In this document: piece by piece, positions 48,526-57,210 of the stretch | Layout: each line of letters starts with the position of its first letter | Numbering within the stretch: the first letter of the stretch is position 1 | Assembly (NCBI RefSeq): GCF_036226445.1 | Contig: NZ_CP108474.1 | Location: forward strand, 1,054,001-1,118,000 | Reading direction: 5' to 3' | From: Streptomyces sp. NBC_01255 | Lineage (GTDB): Bacteria > Actinomycetota > Actinomycetes > Streptomycetales > Streptomycetaceae | DNA: 64,000 bases | Position numbers and translations under genes: made by a program | The notes under the pieces: generated by a model | What the model saw: the letters and a program-made list of their open reading frames with translations, nothing else | What the model was told of the DNA's origin: nothing | The model's database searches: none

Positions 48526-49692
48526 ATGCCCGACATCGCTGCCGTGAAGGCCGCACTCGCCGCCCAGCGGATCGAAACGCCCTCCTGGGGCTACGGAAAC
48601 TCCGGGACGCGCTTCAAGGTCTTCGCGCAGCCGGGTGTGCCCCGGACCCCGTACGAGAAGCTCGACGACGCGGCTCAGGTCCACGCCTTCACGGGTGTCG
48701 CCCCCAAGGTGTCGCTCCACATCCCGTGGGACCGGGTCGACGACTACGCGGCGCTCGCCTCGTACGCGAAGGAGCGCGGGCTCGAACTGGGCGCGATCAA
48801 CTCCAACACCTTCCAGGACGACACGTACAAGCTCGGCAGTGTCTGCCACCCGGACGCCGCCGTGCGCCGCCGGGCCGTGGACCACCTGCTCGACTGCGTC
48901 GACATCATGGACGCGACGGGCTCGGCCGATCTGAAGCTGTGGTTCGCGGACGGCACGAACTACCCCGGGCAGGACGACGTCACCGCCCGGCAGGAGCGGC
49001 TCGCGGAGTCCCTCGCGGAGGTGTACGAGCGGCTCGGCGAGGGGCAGCGGATGCTCCTGGAGTACAAGTTCTTCGAGCCGGCCTTCTACACGACCGACGT
49101 GCCGGACTGGGGCACCGCGTACGCGCACTGCCTCAAGCTGGGCCCCAGGGCCCAGGTGGTCGTGGACACCGGCCACCACGCGCCGGGCACCAACATCGAG
49201 TTCATCGTCGCCCTGCTGCTGCGGGAGCGGAGGCTCGGCGGCTTCGACTTCAACTCCCGCTTCTACGCGGACGACGACCTGATGGCCGGCGCCGCCGACC
49301 CCTTCCAGCTCTTCCGGATCATGCACGAGGTCGTCCGCAACGGCGGTCTGGAGCCCACCGCGAACGTCGCCTTCATGCTCGACCAGTGCCACAACATCGA
49401 AGCGAAGGTGCCCGCGGTGATCCGCTCGGTGGCCAACGTCCAGGAGGCCACCGCCAAGGCGCTGCTCGTCGACGGCGCCGCCCTCGCCGCCGCCCAGCGC
49501 GACGGGGACGTGCTCGCCGCGAACGCCGTCCTGATGGACGCCTACGACACCGACGTACGGCCTCTGCTGCGCGCGCTGCGCGAGGAGCGGGGCCTCGCCC
49601 CGGACCCTGTAGCCGCCTACCTCCGCTCCGGGCGGCAGGAGCGGATCGCCGCCGAGCGCGTCGGCGGGGACCAGGCCGGCTGGGGCGCGTGA
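48526..49692 (+). CDS. rhaI: L-rhamnose isomerase
   Basis: A 388-residue isomerase of the Pseudomonas stutzeri/actinobacterial RhaI type: IETPSWGYGNSGTRFKVFAQ, SLHIPWDRVDDYAALASYAK, GAINSNTFQDDTYKLGSVCH, LKLWFADGTNYPGQDD, LEYKFFEPAFYTTDVPDWGT (metal Glu), VVVDTGHHAPGTNIEFIVAL (metal Asp, His) and GGFDFNSRFYADDDLMAG. It converts L-rhamnose to L-rhamnulose with Mn. ATG at 48526 is preferred because GAGG is five bases upstream; a GTG six bases earlier is in frame. First gene of the rhamnose-lactate operon. Confidence 0.95.
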   Translation: MPDIAAVKAALAAQRIETPSWGYGNSGTRFKVFAQPGVPRTPYEKLDDAAQVHAFTGVAPKVSLHIPWDRVDDYAALASYAKERGLELGAINSNTFQDDTYKLGSVCHPDAAVRRRAVDHLLDCVDIMDATGSADLKLWFADGTNYPGQDDVTARQERLAESLAEVYERLGEGQRMLLEYKFFEPAFYTTDVPDWGTAYAHCLKLGPRAQVVVDTGHHAPGTNIEFIVALLLRERRLGGFDFNSRFYADDDLMAGAADPFQLFRIMHEVVRNGGLEPTANVAFMLDQCHNIEAKVPAVIRSVANVQEATAKALLVDGAALAAAQRDGDVLAANAVLMDAYDTDVRPLLRALREERGLAPDPVAAYLRSGRQERIAAERVGGDQAGWGA

Positions 49693-49747
49693 CCACTCGT
49701 TCTCGATCTCCGTTCGCACCCGCCCGAAGGCCTGAAGGAAGAACCCC

Positions 49748-51793
49748 ATGACCTCCGCCCCGCACCCCGTCGTCACCTCCCTCGTAGAACGTTCTCACCG
49801 GCTCGGCTCCGATCCCCGCACCACCAACTACGCCGGCGGCAACACCTCCGCGAAGGGCTTCGTCACCGACCCCGTCACCGGCGGCCCCACCGAGCTCATG
49901 TGGGTCAAGGGCTCCGGTGGCGACCTGGGCACGCTCACCGAGGACGGGCTCGCGGTGCTGCGCCTCGACCGGCTGCGCGCGCTCGTCGACGTCTACCCGG
50001 GCGTCGAGCGCGAGGACGAGATGGTCGCCGCCTTCGACCACTGCCTGTACGGGAAGGGGGGCGCAGCCCCGTCCATCGACACCGCCATGCACGGCCTCGT
50101 GCCCGCGGCCCACGTCGACCACCTCCACCCGGACGCGGGAATCGCGCTCGCCTGCGCCGCCGACGGGGAGAAGCTGACCGCCGACTGCTTCGGCGACACG
50201 GTGGTGTGGGTGCCGTGGCGGCGCCCCGGCTTCCAGCTGGGTCTCGACATCGCCGCCGTGCGGGCCGCCCACCCGCAGGCCGTCGGCTGCGTCCTCGGCG
50301 GCCACGGCATCACGGCCTGGGGCGACACCTCGGAGGAGTGCGAGCGGAACGCGCTGCACATCATCAGGACCGCCGAGGCCTTCCTCGTCGAGCGGGGCCG
50401 CCCGGAGCCCTTCGGGCCGGTCGTCGACGGCTGCGCGCCGCTGCCCGAGGCGGCGCGGCGGGAGCGGGCCGCCGCACTCGCCCCGTACGTCCGGGGGCTC
50501 GCCTCCCGGGACCTGCCGCAGGTCGGCCACTTCACGGACTCCGACGCGGTGCTCGACTTCCTCGCCCGCTCCGAACATCCGCGGCTCGCCGCCCTCGGCA
50601 CGTCCTGCCCCGACCACTTCCTGCGGACGAAGGTCCGGCCGCTCGTCCTCGACCTGCCCGCCGACGCACCCCTCGACCGGGCGGTCGCCCGGCTGCGGGA
50701 GCTGCACGCCGAGTACCGCGAGGAGTACGCGGCGTACTACGCGCGGCACGCCACCGCCGACTCCCCCGCCATGCGGGGCGCGGACCCGGCGATCGTCCTC
50801 GTCCCCGGCGTGGGCATGTTCTCCTTCGGCCGCGACAAGCAGACGGCGCGGGTGGCGGGCGAATTCTACGTCAACGCGATCAACGTGATGCGCGGGGCCG
50901 AGGCGGTCTCCTCGTACGCGCCGATCGAGGAGGCGGAGAAGTTCCGCATCGAGTACTGGGAGTTGGAGGAGGCCAAGCTGCGGCGGATGCCGAAGCCGAG
51001 GCCGCTCGCGACCCGGGTGGCGCTCGTGACGGGCGCGGGCAGCGGCATCGGCCGGGCCATCGCGCACCGGCTGGTCGCCGAGGGCGCCTGTGTGGTGGTC
51101 GCCGACCTCGACGCGGCGAACGCGGCAGCGGTCGCGGAGGAGTTGGGCGGCCCGGACAAGGCCATGGCCGTCGCCGTGGACGTCACGTCGGAGGAGCGGA
51201 TCGGCGCCGCGTTCCGGTCGGCGCTGCTCGCGTTCGGCGGGGTCGACCTGGTCGTCAACAACGCGGGCCTCTCCATCTCCAAGCCGCTCCTGGACACGAC
51301 GGCGCAGGACTGGGACGTCCAGCACGCCGTCATGGCGCGGGGTTCGTTCCTCGTGTCGCGGGAGGCCGCGCGGGTGATGACGGCCCAGGGGCTGGGCGGC
51401 GACATCGTCTACATCGCCTCCAAGAACGCGGTCTTCGCCGGGCCGAACAACATCGCCTATTCCGCGACGAAGGCCGATCAGGCGCATCAAGTGCGGTTGC
51501 TCGCAGCGGAGTTGGGCGAGCACGGGATTCGGGTCAACGGCGTCAACCCGGACGGCGTGGTGCGCGGATCGGGCATCTTCGCCGGCGGCTGGGGTGCTCA
51601 GCGGGCCGCCACGTACGGCATCGCGGAGGAGGAGCTGGGCGCCTTCTACGCCCAGCGGACCCTCCTGAAGCGGGAGGTCCTGCCCGAACACGTCGCCAAC
51701 GCGGTCTTCGCGCTCACCGGCGGCGACCTCAGCCACACCACCGGGCTCCATGTCCCGGTGGACGCGGGCGTGGCCGCCGCGTTCCTCCGGTGA
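49748..51793 (+). CDS. Bifunctional rhamnulose-1-phosphate aldolase / L-lactaldehyde dehydrogenase
   Basis: A 681-residue fusion. Residues 1-430 are a class II aldolase/adducin domain: TNYAGGNTSAKGFVTDPVTG, LMWVKGSGGDLGTLTEDGLA, LVPAAHVDHLHPDAGIALAC (metal His cluster) and CVLGGHGITAWGDTSEECER. Residues about 425-681 are a short-chain dehydrogenase: VALVTGAGSGIGRAIAHRLV (NAD motif), LVVNNAGLSISKPLLDTTAQ, SKNAVFAGPNNIAYSATKAD (Tyr-x3-Lys). It splits rhamnulose 1-phosphate into DHAP and L-lactaldehyde and oxidises the latter to L-lactate, the known RhaEW-type arrangement. GAAGGAAG precedes the ATG. The kinase gene overlaps its stop. Confidence 0.94.
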   Translation: MTSAPHPVVTSLVERSHRLGSDPRTTNYAGGNTSAKGFVTDPVTGGPTELMWVKGSGGDLGTLTEDGLAVLRLDRLRALVDVYPGVEREDEMVAAFDHCLYGKGGAAPSIDTAMHGLVPAAHVDHLHPDAGIALACAADGEKLTADCFGDTVVWVPWRRPGFQLGLDIAAVRAAHPQAVGCVLGGHGITAWGDTSEECERNALHIIRTAEAFLVERGRPEPFGPVVDGCAPLPEAARRERAAALAPYVRGLASRDLPQVGHFTDSDAVLDFLARSEHPRLAALGTSCPDHFLRTKVRPLVLDLPADAPLDRAVARLRELHAEYREEYAAYYARHATADSPAMRGADPAIVLVPGVGMFSFGRDKQTARVAGEFYVNAINVMRGAEAVSSYAPIEEAEKFRIEYWELEEAKLRRMPKPRPLATRVALVTGAGSGIGRAIAHRLVAEGACVVVADLDAANAAAVAEELGGPDKAMAVAVDVTSEERIGAAFRSALLAFGGVDLVVNNAGLSISKPLLDTTAQDWDVQHAVMARGSFLVSREAARVMTAQGLGGDIVYIASKNAVFAGPNNIAYSATKADQAHQVRLLAAELGEHGIRVNGVNPDGVVRGSGIFAGGWGAQRAATYGIAEEELGAFYAQRTLLKREVLPEHVANAVFALTGGDLSHTTGLHVPVDAGVAAAFLR

Positions 51794-53316
51794 GCGGGCC
51801 GATGACCCGGAGGCCGGCGGGCGCGCCGCGGGATGTCTTCGCGGCGGTGGATCTCGGGGCCACCAGCGGACGGGTGATGCTCGGCCGCGTCGGCCCCGAC
51901 CACCTCGCCCTCGCCGAGGCCCACCGGTTCCCCAACGCCCCGATCCGCCTGCCGGACGGGCTCCGCTGGAACGTCCTCGCGCTCTTCCAGGGCGTCCTGG
52001 AGGGGCTGCGCGTGGCCGCCCGCTCCGGCGGGGTCGCCTCCGTCGGCGTCGACACCTGGGGCGTGGACTACGGCCTCCTCGACGCCGACGGCGTCCTCCT
52101 GGGTGCTCCGTTCCACTATCGCGACCCGCGTACGGACGGCGCCGCCGAGGGCGTGTGGGCGCGGGTCGGCCAGGCGGAGCTCTTCCGGATCACGGGCCTC
52201 CAGCACCTGCCCTTCAACACCGTCTTCCAGCTCGCTTCAGCCGTCGGCACCGCCCAACTGAACGCGGCACGCACGCTGTTGCTCATGCCGGACCTGGTGA
52301 TCCACTGGCTGACGGGGACGGTCGGGGCCGAGGAGACCAACGCCTCCACCACGGGCCTCTTCGACGCCCGCGCGGGCACCTGGTCGAAGGAGCTGCTCGG
52401 CGGGCTCGGAGTGGACCCCGCCCTCCTGCCGCCCCTCCGCGCGCCCGGCGACCCTGCGGGCGAACTCCTCCCGTACGTATGCGAGTTCACCGGTCTCACC
52501 CCTCGCACTCCGGTGACGACGGTCGCCTCCCACGACACCGCGTCGGCCGTCGTCGCCGTCCCGGCCACCGGCCCGGACTTCGCCTACCTGTCGTGCGGCA
52601 CCTGGTCCCTGGCCGGCCTGGAGCTGGACGCCCCGGTGCTGACCGAGGAGGCCCGGGCGGCCAACTTCACCAACGAGCGCGGGGTCGACGGCACCGTCCG
52701 TTTCCTGCGCAACATCATGGGCCTGTGGCTCCTGGAGGAGTGCCGCCGGACGTGGGCGGGGCACGGTCCGGCCGCCGAACCGCCGGAGCTGTCGGAGTTG
52801 CTCGCGCAGGCGGCGCGGGCGGAGCCGTTCGCGGCGCTCGTCGACCCGGACGCGCCGGAGTTCCTGGCTCCGGGCGACCTGCCGGAGCGGATACGGGCCC
52901 ACTGCCGCAGGACCGGGCAGCGCGCGCCCGAAAGCCCCGGCGAGGTGGTCCGCTGCGTCCTGGAAAGCCTGGCCCTCGCCCACCGGCGGACGCTGCGGCA
53001 GGCCGCCGAGCTGGCCGGCCGGGACGTCACGCGGGTCCATCTCGTGGGCGGCGGGGCCCGCAACGAGCTGCTGTGCCAGTGGACGGCGGACGCCACCGGC
53101 CTTCCCGTGGTCGCCGGACCCGTCGAGGCCACGGCCCTCGGCAACGTCCTCGTGCAGGCGCGGGCCGCCGGGCTCGCCGGCGACCTGCCCTCGACGCGTC
53201 GGCTCGTCGCGCGGACACAGCCCCTGCGACACTACGTACCGCGGAAGGACCCCGCCGGCCGCGCCGCCTGGGACGCGGCCGCCGCCCGAATCGAACCGTC
53301 CCCGAGGAACCCGTGA
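51790..53316 (+). CDS. rhaB: L-rhamnulokinase
   Basis: A 508-residue FGGY kinase of the rhamnulokinase type: FAAVDLGATSGRVMLGRVGP (phosphate loop), HRFPNAPIRLPDGLRWNVLA, SVGVDTWGVDYGLLDADGVL, FHYRDPRTDG, TGLQHLPFNTVFQLASAVGT, VASHDTASAVVAVPA, YLSCGTWSLAGLELDAPVLT, NFTNERGVDGTVRFLRNIMG and VHLVGGGARNELLCQWTADA. It phosphorylates L-rhamnulose at O1. The GTG at 51790 overlaps the previous stop (GTGA); an ATG at 51802 is the alternative and lacks no conserved residue. The next gene overlaps by one base. Confidence 0.94.
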   Translation: MSGPMTRRPAGAPRDVFAAVDLGATSGRVMLGRVGPDHLALAEAHRFPNAPIRLPDGLRWNVLALFQGVLEGLRVAARSGGVASVGVDTWGVDYGLLDADGVLLGAPFHYRDPRTDGAAEGVWARVGQAELFRITGLQHLPFNTVFQLASAVGTAQLNAARTLLLMPDLVIHWLTGTVGAEETNASTTGLFDARAGTWSKELLGGLGVDPALLPPLRAPGDPAGELLPYVCEFTGLTPRTPVTTVASHDTASAVVAVPATGPDFAYLSCGTWSLAGLELDAPVLTEEARAANFTNERGVDGTVRFLRNIMGLWLLEECRRTWAGHGPAAEPPELSELLAQAARAEPFAALVDPDAPEFLAPGDLPERIRAHCRRTGQRAPESPGEVVRCVLESLALAHRRTLRQAAELAGRDVTRVHLVGGGARNELLCQWTADATGLPVVAGPVEATALGNVLVQARAAGLAGDLPSTRRLVARTQPLRHYVPRKDPAGRAAWDAAAARIEPSPRNP

Positions 53317-54032
53317 TGCGCGTCGCCCTCTTCGTCACCTGCGTCAACGACGCCGTCTTCCCGGCGACGGGCGTGGCGACGGTCCGGCTCCTCGAACGGC
53401 TGGGCGTGGAGGTCGACTTCCCCGCCGCGCAGACGTGCTGCGGGCAGCCGCAGTTCAACACCGGCTACCGCGAGGAGACCCGGCCGCTGGTCCGGCGCAC
53501 GGTCCGGGCCTTCGAGGGGTACGAGCACGTCGTCGTCCCGTCGGGTTCGTGCGCGGCCATGGTGCGCCGGCACTATCCGTCGTTCGGCGCGGAGGCGGCG
53601 AGCCTGGGCCCGCGCGTGTACGAGCTGACGGAGTTCCTGGTGGACGTGCTGGGCGTGACGGACGTGGGCGCGTACTTCCCGTACAAGGTGACGTACCACC
53701 CGTCCTGTCACGGGCTCCGGCTGCTCGGGCTCGGGGAGCGCCCCCGGCGGCTCCTGGAGGCGGTGAAGGGTCTGGAGCTCGTGGAGCTGCCGGGGGCGGA
53801 GGAGTGCTGCGGCTTCGGCGGGACCTTCGCGGTGAAGAACCCGGACGTGTCGGCCGCCATGGGCGCCGACAAGATCACGAACGCGCTTTCCACGGGTGCC
53901 GGGGTGCTGTGCGGCGCGGACAACTCCTGCCTGCTGCACCTGGGCGGCATGCTGAGACGGCGCGAAGACCCGCTGCGGGCCCTGCACTTGGCGGAGATCC
54001 TGGCGAGTACGGAAGAGGAGCCCTGGCAGTGA
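53316..54032 (+). CDS. lutA: LutA-type lactate utilisation iron-sulfur protein
   Basis: A 238-residue protein with two CCG domains: ALFVTCVNDAVFPATGVATV, AAQTCCGQPQFNTGYREETR, VVVPSGSCAAMVRRHYPSFG, TYHPSCHGLRLLGLGERPRR, LPGAEECCGFGGTFAVKNPD and VLCGADNSCLLHLGGMLRRR. Two cysteine-rich repeats (Cx(n)CCGxxC-like) bind an iron-sulfur cluster. With LutB and LutC it forms a membrane-associated L-lactate dehydrogenase. ATG at 53316 overlaps the kinase stop (TGATG), so translation is coupled. Confidence 0.94.
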   Translation: MRVALFVTCVNDAVFPATGVATVRLLERLGVEVDFPAAQTCCGQPQFNTGYREETRPLVRRTVRAFEGYEHVVVPSGSCAAMVRRHYPSFGAEAASLGPRVYELTEFLVDVLGVTDVGAYFPYKVTYHPSCHGLRLLGLGERPRRLLEAVKGLELVELPGAEECCGFGGTFAVKNPDVSAAMGADKITNALSTGAGVLCGADNSCLLHLGGMLRRREDPLRALHLAEILASTEEEPWQ

Positions 54033-55453
54033 GTGGAACCTTTGTCGGAATGCCGTCCTTCCCCAAGGCGGCGCACGAGGCGGTCGGCGACGCCACGCTT
54101 CGGGCGAACCTGCGGCACGCGACGCACACGATCCGGGACAAGCGGGCGCGGGCGGTGGCCGAGCTCGACGACTGGGCCGCGCTGCGGGAGGCCGGGAAGC
54201 GCATCAAGGACGACACGCTCCGCCATCTGGGCACGTATCTGGTCCGGTTGGAGGAAGCGGTGACGCGCGCGGGCGGCACCGTGCACTGGGCCGCGGACGC
54301 CGCGGAGGCGAACCGGATCGTCACCGACCTGGTGAAGGCCACGGGCGAGACGGAGGTCGTCAAGGTCAAGTCGATGGCCACCCAGGAGATCGGGCTCAAC
54401 GAGCACCTGGAGGCCGAGGGCATCGCCGCCTACGAGACGGATCTCGCGGAGCTCATCGTGCAGCTCGGCGAGGACCGCCCCTCGCACATCCTGGTCCCGG
54501 CCATCCACCGCAACCGGGGCGAGATCCGCGACATCTTCAGGGAGAAGATGGGAAGTTGGGGCCGCCCGGCTCCGGAGGGCCTGAGCGACACCCCGGCCGA
54601 GCTCGCGGAGGCGGCCCGGCTGCACCTGCGGGAGAAGTTCCTGCGGGCCAAGGTGGGGATCTCGGGGGCGAACTTCATGGTCGCCGAGACCGGCACCCTG
54701 GTCGTCGTCGAGTCGGAGGGCAACGGCCGCATGTGCCTGACCCTGCCCGAGACCCTCATCTCCGTCGTCGGGATCGAGAAGGTGGTGCCGACCTGGCGGG
54801 ACCTGGAGGTGTTCCTCCAGACGCTGCCCCGCTCGTCGACGGCCGAGCGCATGAACCCGTACACGAGCATGTGGACCGGCACGACGGACGACGACGGGCC
54901 CCGGACCTTCCACCTGGTGCTCCTCGACAACGGCCGCACCGACGCCCTCGCCGACGAGGTCGGGCGCCAGGCGCTGCGCTGCATCCGCTGCTCGGCCTGC
55001 CTCAACGTCTGCCCCGTGTACGAGCGGGCCGGCGGGCACGCGTACGGCTCGGTCTACCCCGGGCCGATCGGCGCCATCCTCACCCCCCAACTCCGGGGCA
55101 CGACAAGCGACATCGACGCGTCGCTGCCGTACGCCTCCTCACTCTGCGGCGCCTGCTACGACGTGTGCCCGGTCGCCATCGACATCCCCGAGGTCCTCGT
55201 CCACCTGCGCGAGCGGGTCGCCGGAGAAGGCGGGAAAGGCCACCGCCTGGAGAAGGCCGCGATGAAGGCCGCCGGCTGGGTCCTCGACCACCCGAGCGCG
55301 CTCGCCGCCGGGGAGCGGCTGGCGTCCGCGACCCGGAAGCTCCACCCGAAGCGCCTCCCTGGCCCCGGCGCCCGCCAGTGGTCCGACCACCGGGACCTGC
55401 CCGAACTGCCCGCCGAACCGTTCCGCGACTGGTGGAAGAAGAACCGCACGTGA
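54029..55453 (+). CDS. lutB: LutB-type lactate utilisation iron-sulfur protein
   Basis: A 474-residue protein with an N-terminal LUD domain (about 60-310: RANLRHATHTIRDKRARAVA, VVKVKSMATQEIGLNEHLEA, VGISGANFMVAETGTLVVVE, TLPETLISVVGIEKVVPTWR) and a ferredoxin-like domain (about 310-400). That domain has two 4Fe-4S motifs, CIRCSACLNVCPVY and CGACYDVCPVAID. It transfers electrons from lactate oxidation. GTG at 54029 overlaps the lutA stop by four bases. Confidence 0.95.
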   Translation: MSGTFVGMPSFPKAAHEAVGDATLRANLRHATHTIRDKRARAVAELDDWAALREAGKRIKDDTLRHLGTYLVRLEEAVTRAGGTVHWAADAAEANRIVTDLVKATGETEVVKVKSMATQEIGLNEHLEAEGIAAYETDLAELIVQLGEDRPSHILVPAIHRNRGEIRDIFREKMGSWGRPAPEGLSDTPAELAEAARLHLREKFLRAKVGISGANFMVAETGTLVVVESEGNGRMCLTLPETLISVVGIEKVVPTWRDLEVFLQTLPRSSTAERMNPYTSMWTGTTDDDGPRTFHLVLLDNGRTDALADEVGRQALRCIRCSACLNVCPVYERAGGHAYGSVYPGPIGAILTPQLRGTTSDIDASLPYASSLCGACYDVCPVAIDIPEVLVHLRERVAGEGGKGHRLEKAAMKAAGWVLDHPSALAAGERLASATRKLHPKRLPGPGARQWSDHRDLPELPAEPFRDWWKKNRT

Positions 55454-56100
55454 CGCCTCAGCCCTCAAGCCGTGACCGGATCCTCGCCCGGGTCCGCGCC
55501 GCCGTCGCCGACGCGCCCGAGGCGCCCGCCGTCGCCCGCGACTACCGGACGAGCCACACCGCGGACGACCCGGCGGGCGTCCTCGACCTGCTCCACGAGA
55601 ACCTCGCCGACTACCGCGCCCACGTCCACCGGACCACGCCGGACGGGCTTCCCGCGCTGGTCGCCCGGAGGCTCGCGGAGCGCGGCGCCCGGACTGTCGC
55701 CGTCCCGCCCGGGCTGCCCGCCGGCTGGCTCGCCGCCACCGACGCCGTCCGGCGGCCCGACGAGCCGAGACTGACCCCGTACGAGCTCGACGGCGTCGAC
55801 GCCGTGGTGACGGGCTGCGCCCTGGCGATCGCGGAGACCGGCACGATCGTCCTCGACGGCGGTCCGGGTCAGGGCCGGCGCGCCCTGACCCTCGTCCCCG
55901 ATCTGCACGTCTGCGTGGTCCGGGCGCCGGAGCAGGTGGTGGCCTCGGTCCCCCTGGCGCTCCCCCGGCTCGACCCGACGCTTCCGCTCACCTGGATCTC
56001 CGGGCCGTCCGCGACGAGCGACATCGAACTCGACCGGGTCGAGGGCGTCCACGGCCCCCGGACCCTGGAAGTGATCCTGGTGGCCGGCGGCCTGACATGA
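55450..56100 (+). CDS. lutC: LutC-type lactate utilisation protein
   Basis: A 216-residue LUD-domain protein: SRDRILARVRAAVADAPEAP, LHENLADYRAHVHRTTPDGL, GVDAVVTGCALAIAETGTIV, LDGGPGQGRRALTLVPDLHV, CVVRAPEQVVASVPLALPRL and SGPSATSDIELDRVEGVHGP. It completes the LutABC complex that oxidises L-lactate to pyruvate. GTG at 55450 overlaps the lutB stop by four bases. Last gene of the operon; a strong hairpin follows. Confidence 0.94.
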   Translation: MTPQPSSRDRILARVRAAVADAPEAPAVARDYRTSHTADDPAGVLDLLHENLADYRAHVHRTTPDGLPALVARRLAERGARTVAVPPGLPAGWLAATDAVRRPDEPRLTPYELDGVDAVVTGCALAIAETGTIVLDGGPGQGRRALTLVPDLHVCVVRAPEQVVASVPLALPRLDPTLPLTWISGPSATSDIELDRVEGVHGPRTLEVILVAGGLT

Positions 56101-56106
56101 CGGAGG

Positions 56107-56138
56107 AGCGGTCGGTCCCCCGTCAGGGACCGACCGCT
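56107..56138. terminator. Terminator hairpin between lutC and the convergent LacI gene
   Basis: AGCGGTCGGTCCC (56107-56119) pairs perfectly with GGGACCGACCGCT (56126-56138) across a 6-base loop, just after the lutC stop and 17 bases before the end of the convergent LacI gene. It probably serves both sides. Confidence 0.88.
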
Positions 56139-56154
56139 TCTCGACAGGGTCCCG

Positions 56155-57180
56155 CTACGCCGATTCCCTGCGGACGAGCTCCGTGGGCAGGATGACCGTC
56201 GCCGGGTCCTCGCCCGCTATCCGGGCCAGGAGCGTCCGCACCATCTCGGTGCTGATCCGGTCCCACGGCTGACGGATCGTGGTGAGCGAGGGGCGGCTGG
56301 AGAGGGCCGCCGGGGAGTCGTCGAAGCCGCCCACCGCGATGTCCTCGGGGACCCGCCGGCCCGCGCGGGCCAGGGCGTCGAGGACGCCCTGTGCCATCAG
56401 GTCGGAGGCGACGAAGACCGCGTCGATGTCGGGGGCCCGCTCCAGGAGGGCGACGGCCGCGTCCTCGCCGCTCGCCCGGCTGTAGTCGCCGGTGGCGACG
56501 AGGGTCTCGTCGACGGGGAGTCCGACCTCGGCGAGCGTCTCGCGGTAGCCGGCGAGGCGCTCGACGCCGCCCGGGGTGTCGAGCGGGCCGCTGACGGTGG
56601 CGATGCGGCGGCGCCCCGACGCGTACAGGTGGCGGACCATGTCGCGGGCGCCGTCGCGGTCGTCGGCGGCGACGTAGCCGATCCTGGCGGTCTGGCCGAG
56701 CGGCTTGCCGCAGGCGACGACGGGCACGCCGGCCTCGTGCAGCCGGTCCACGACGGGGTCGCCGGAGTGGCTGGAGACGAGGAGGACGCCGTCGACGTGG
56801 CCGGCCTCGATGTAGCGGAGGTTGCGGCGGCGTTCGTCCTCGGTGCCCGCGATCATCAGGAGGAGCGGGATGTCCTGGGCGGCGAGGGCCTGGGTGCAGG
56901 CGCGCAGCAGGACGTTGAAGTTGGGGTCCTCGAAGAAGCGCTCCTGCGGCTCGGTCAGGAGGAAGGCGACCGAGTCGGACTTGCCGGTGATCAGCGAGCG
57001 GGCGTGCCGGTTGACGACGTATCCCGTTCTGCGGATCGCGGCGTCGACGGCGGCCTTCGCCGACGGGCTGACGTAGTGGCCGCCGTTGAGGACGCGGGAG
57101 ACGGTGCCGCGCGAGACCCCGGCCTCGCGGGCCACGTCGTGGATGGTCGCCGGGCGGCGCCTTGCCGCTGCTGTGCTCAT
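56155..57180 (-). CDS. LacI-family regulator of the galactan/galactoside locus
   Basis: A 341-residue LacI regulator: PATIHDVAREAGVSRGTVSR (helix-turn-helix, residues about 10-30), VLNGGHYVSPSAKAAVDAAI, hinge NRHARSLITGKSDSVAFLLT, ligand domain with FFEDPNFNVLLRACTQALAA, GVLLVSSHSGDPVVDRLHEA, RRIATVSGPLDTPGGVERLA, DAVFVASDLMAQGVLDALAR and IAVGGFDDSPAALSSRPSLT. Last gene of a transporter operon (30 bases after the permease). Operators CTGTGAGCGTTCACAG and a weaker copy between the two divergent arms are its likely targets. Confidence 0.92.
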   Translation of the reverse strand: MSTAAARRRPATIHDVAREAGVSRGTVSRVLNGGHYVSPSAKAAVDAAIRRTGYVVNRHARSLITGKSDSVAFLLTEPQERFFEDPNFNVLLRACTQALAAQDIPLLLMIAGTEDERRRNLRYIEAGHVDGVLLVSSHSGDPVVDRLHEAGVPVVACGKPLGQTARIGYVAADDRDGARDMVRHLYASGRRRIATVSGPLDTPGGVERLAGYRETLAEVGLPVDETLVATGDYSRASGEDAAVALLERAPDIDAVFVASDLMAQGVLDALARAGRRVPEDIAVGGFDDSPAALSSRPSLTTIRQPWDRISTEMVRTLLARIAGEDPATVILPTELVRRESA

Positions 57181-57210
57181 GCTGTGTGTTTCCCCTCGAT
57201 CCCCTGTGGT

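Noticed and set aside
49900..51789. Extended frame upstream of the rhamnulokinase that would give a protein over 1100 residues
   Set aside because: The extension is a low-complexity shadow of the aldolase-dehydrogenase gene; kinase homology starts after 51790.
53435..54028. Frame extension upstream of lutB
   Set aside because: Overlaps lutA in another frame with no homology; the GTG at 54029 overlapping the lutA stop is the natural start.
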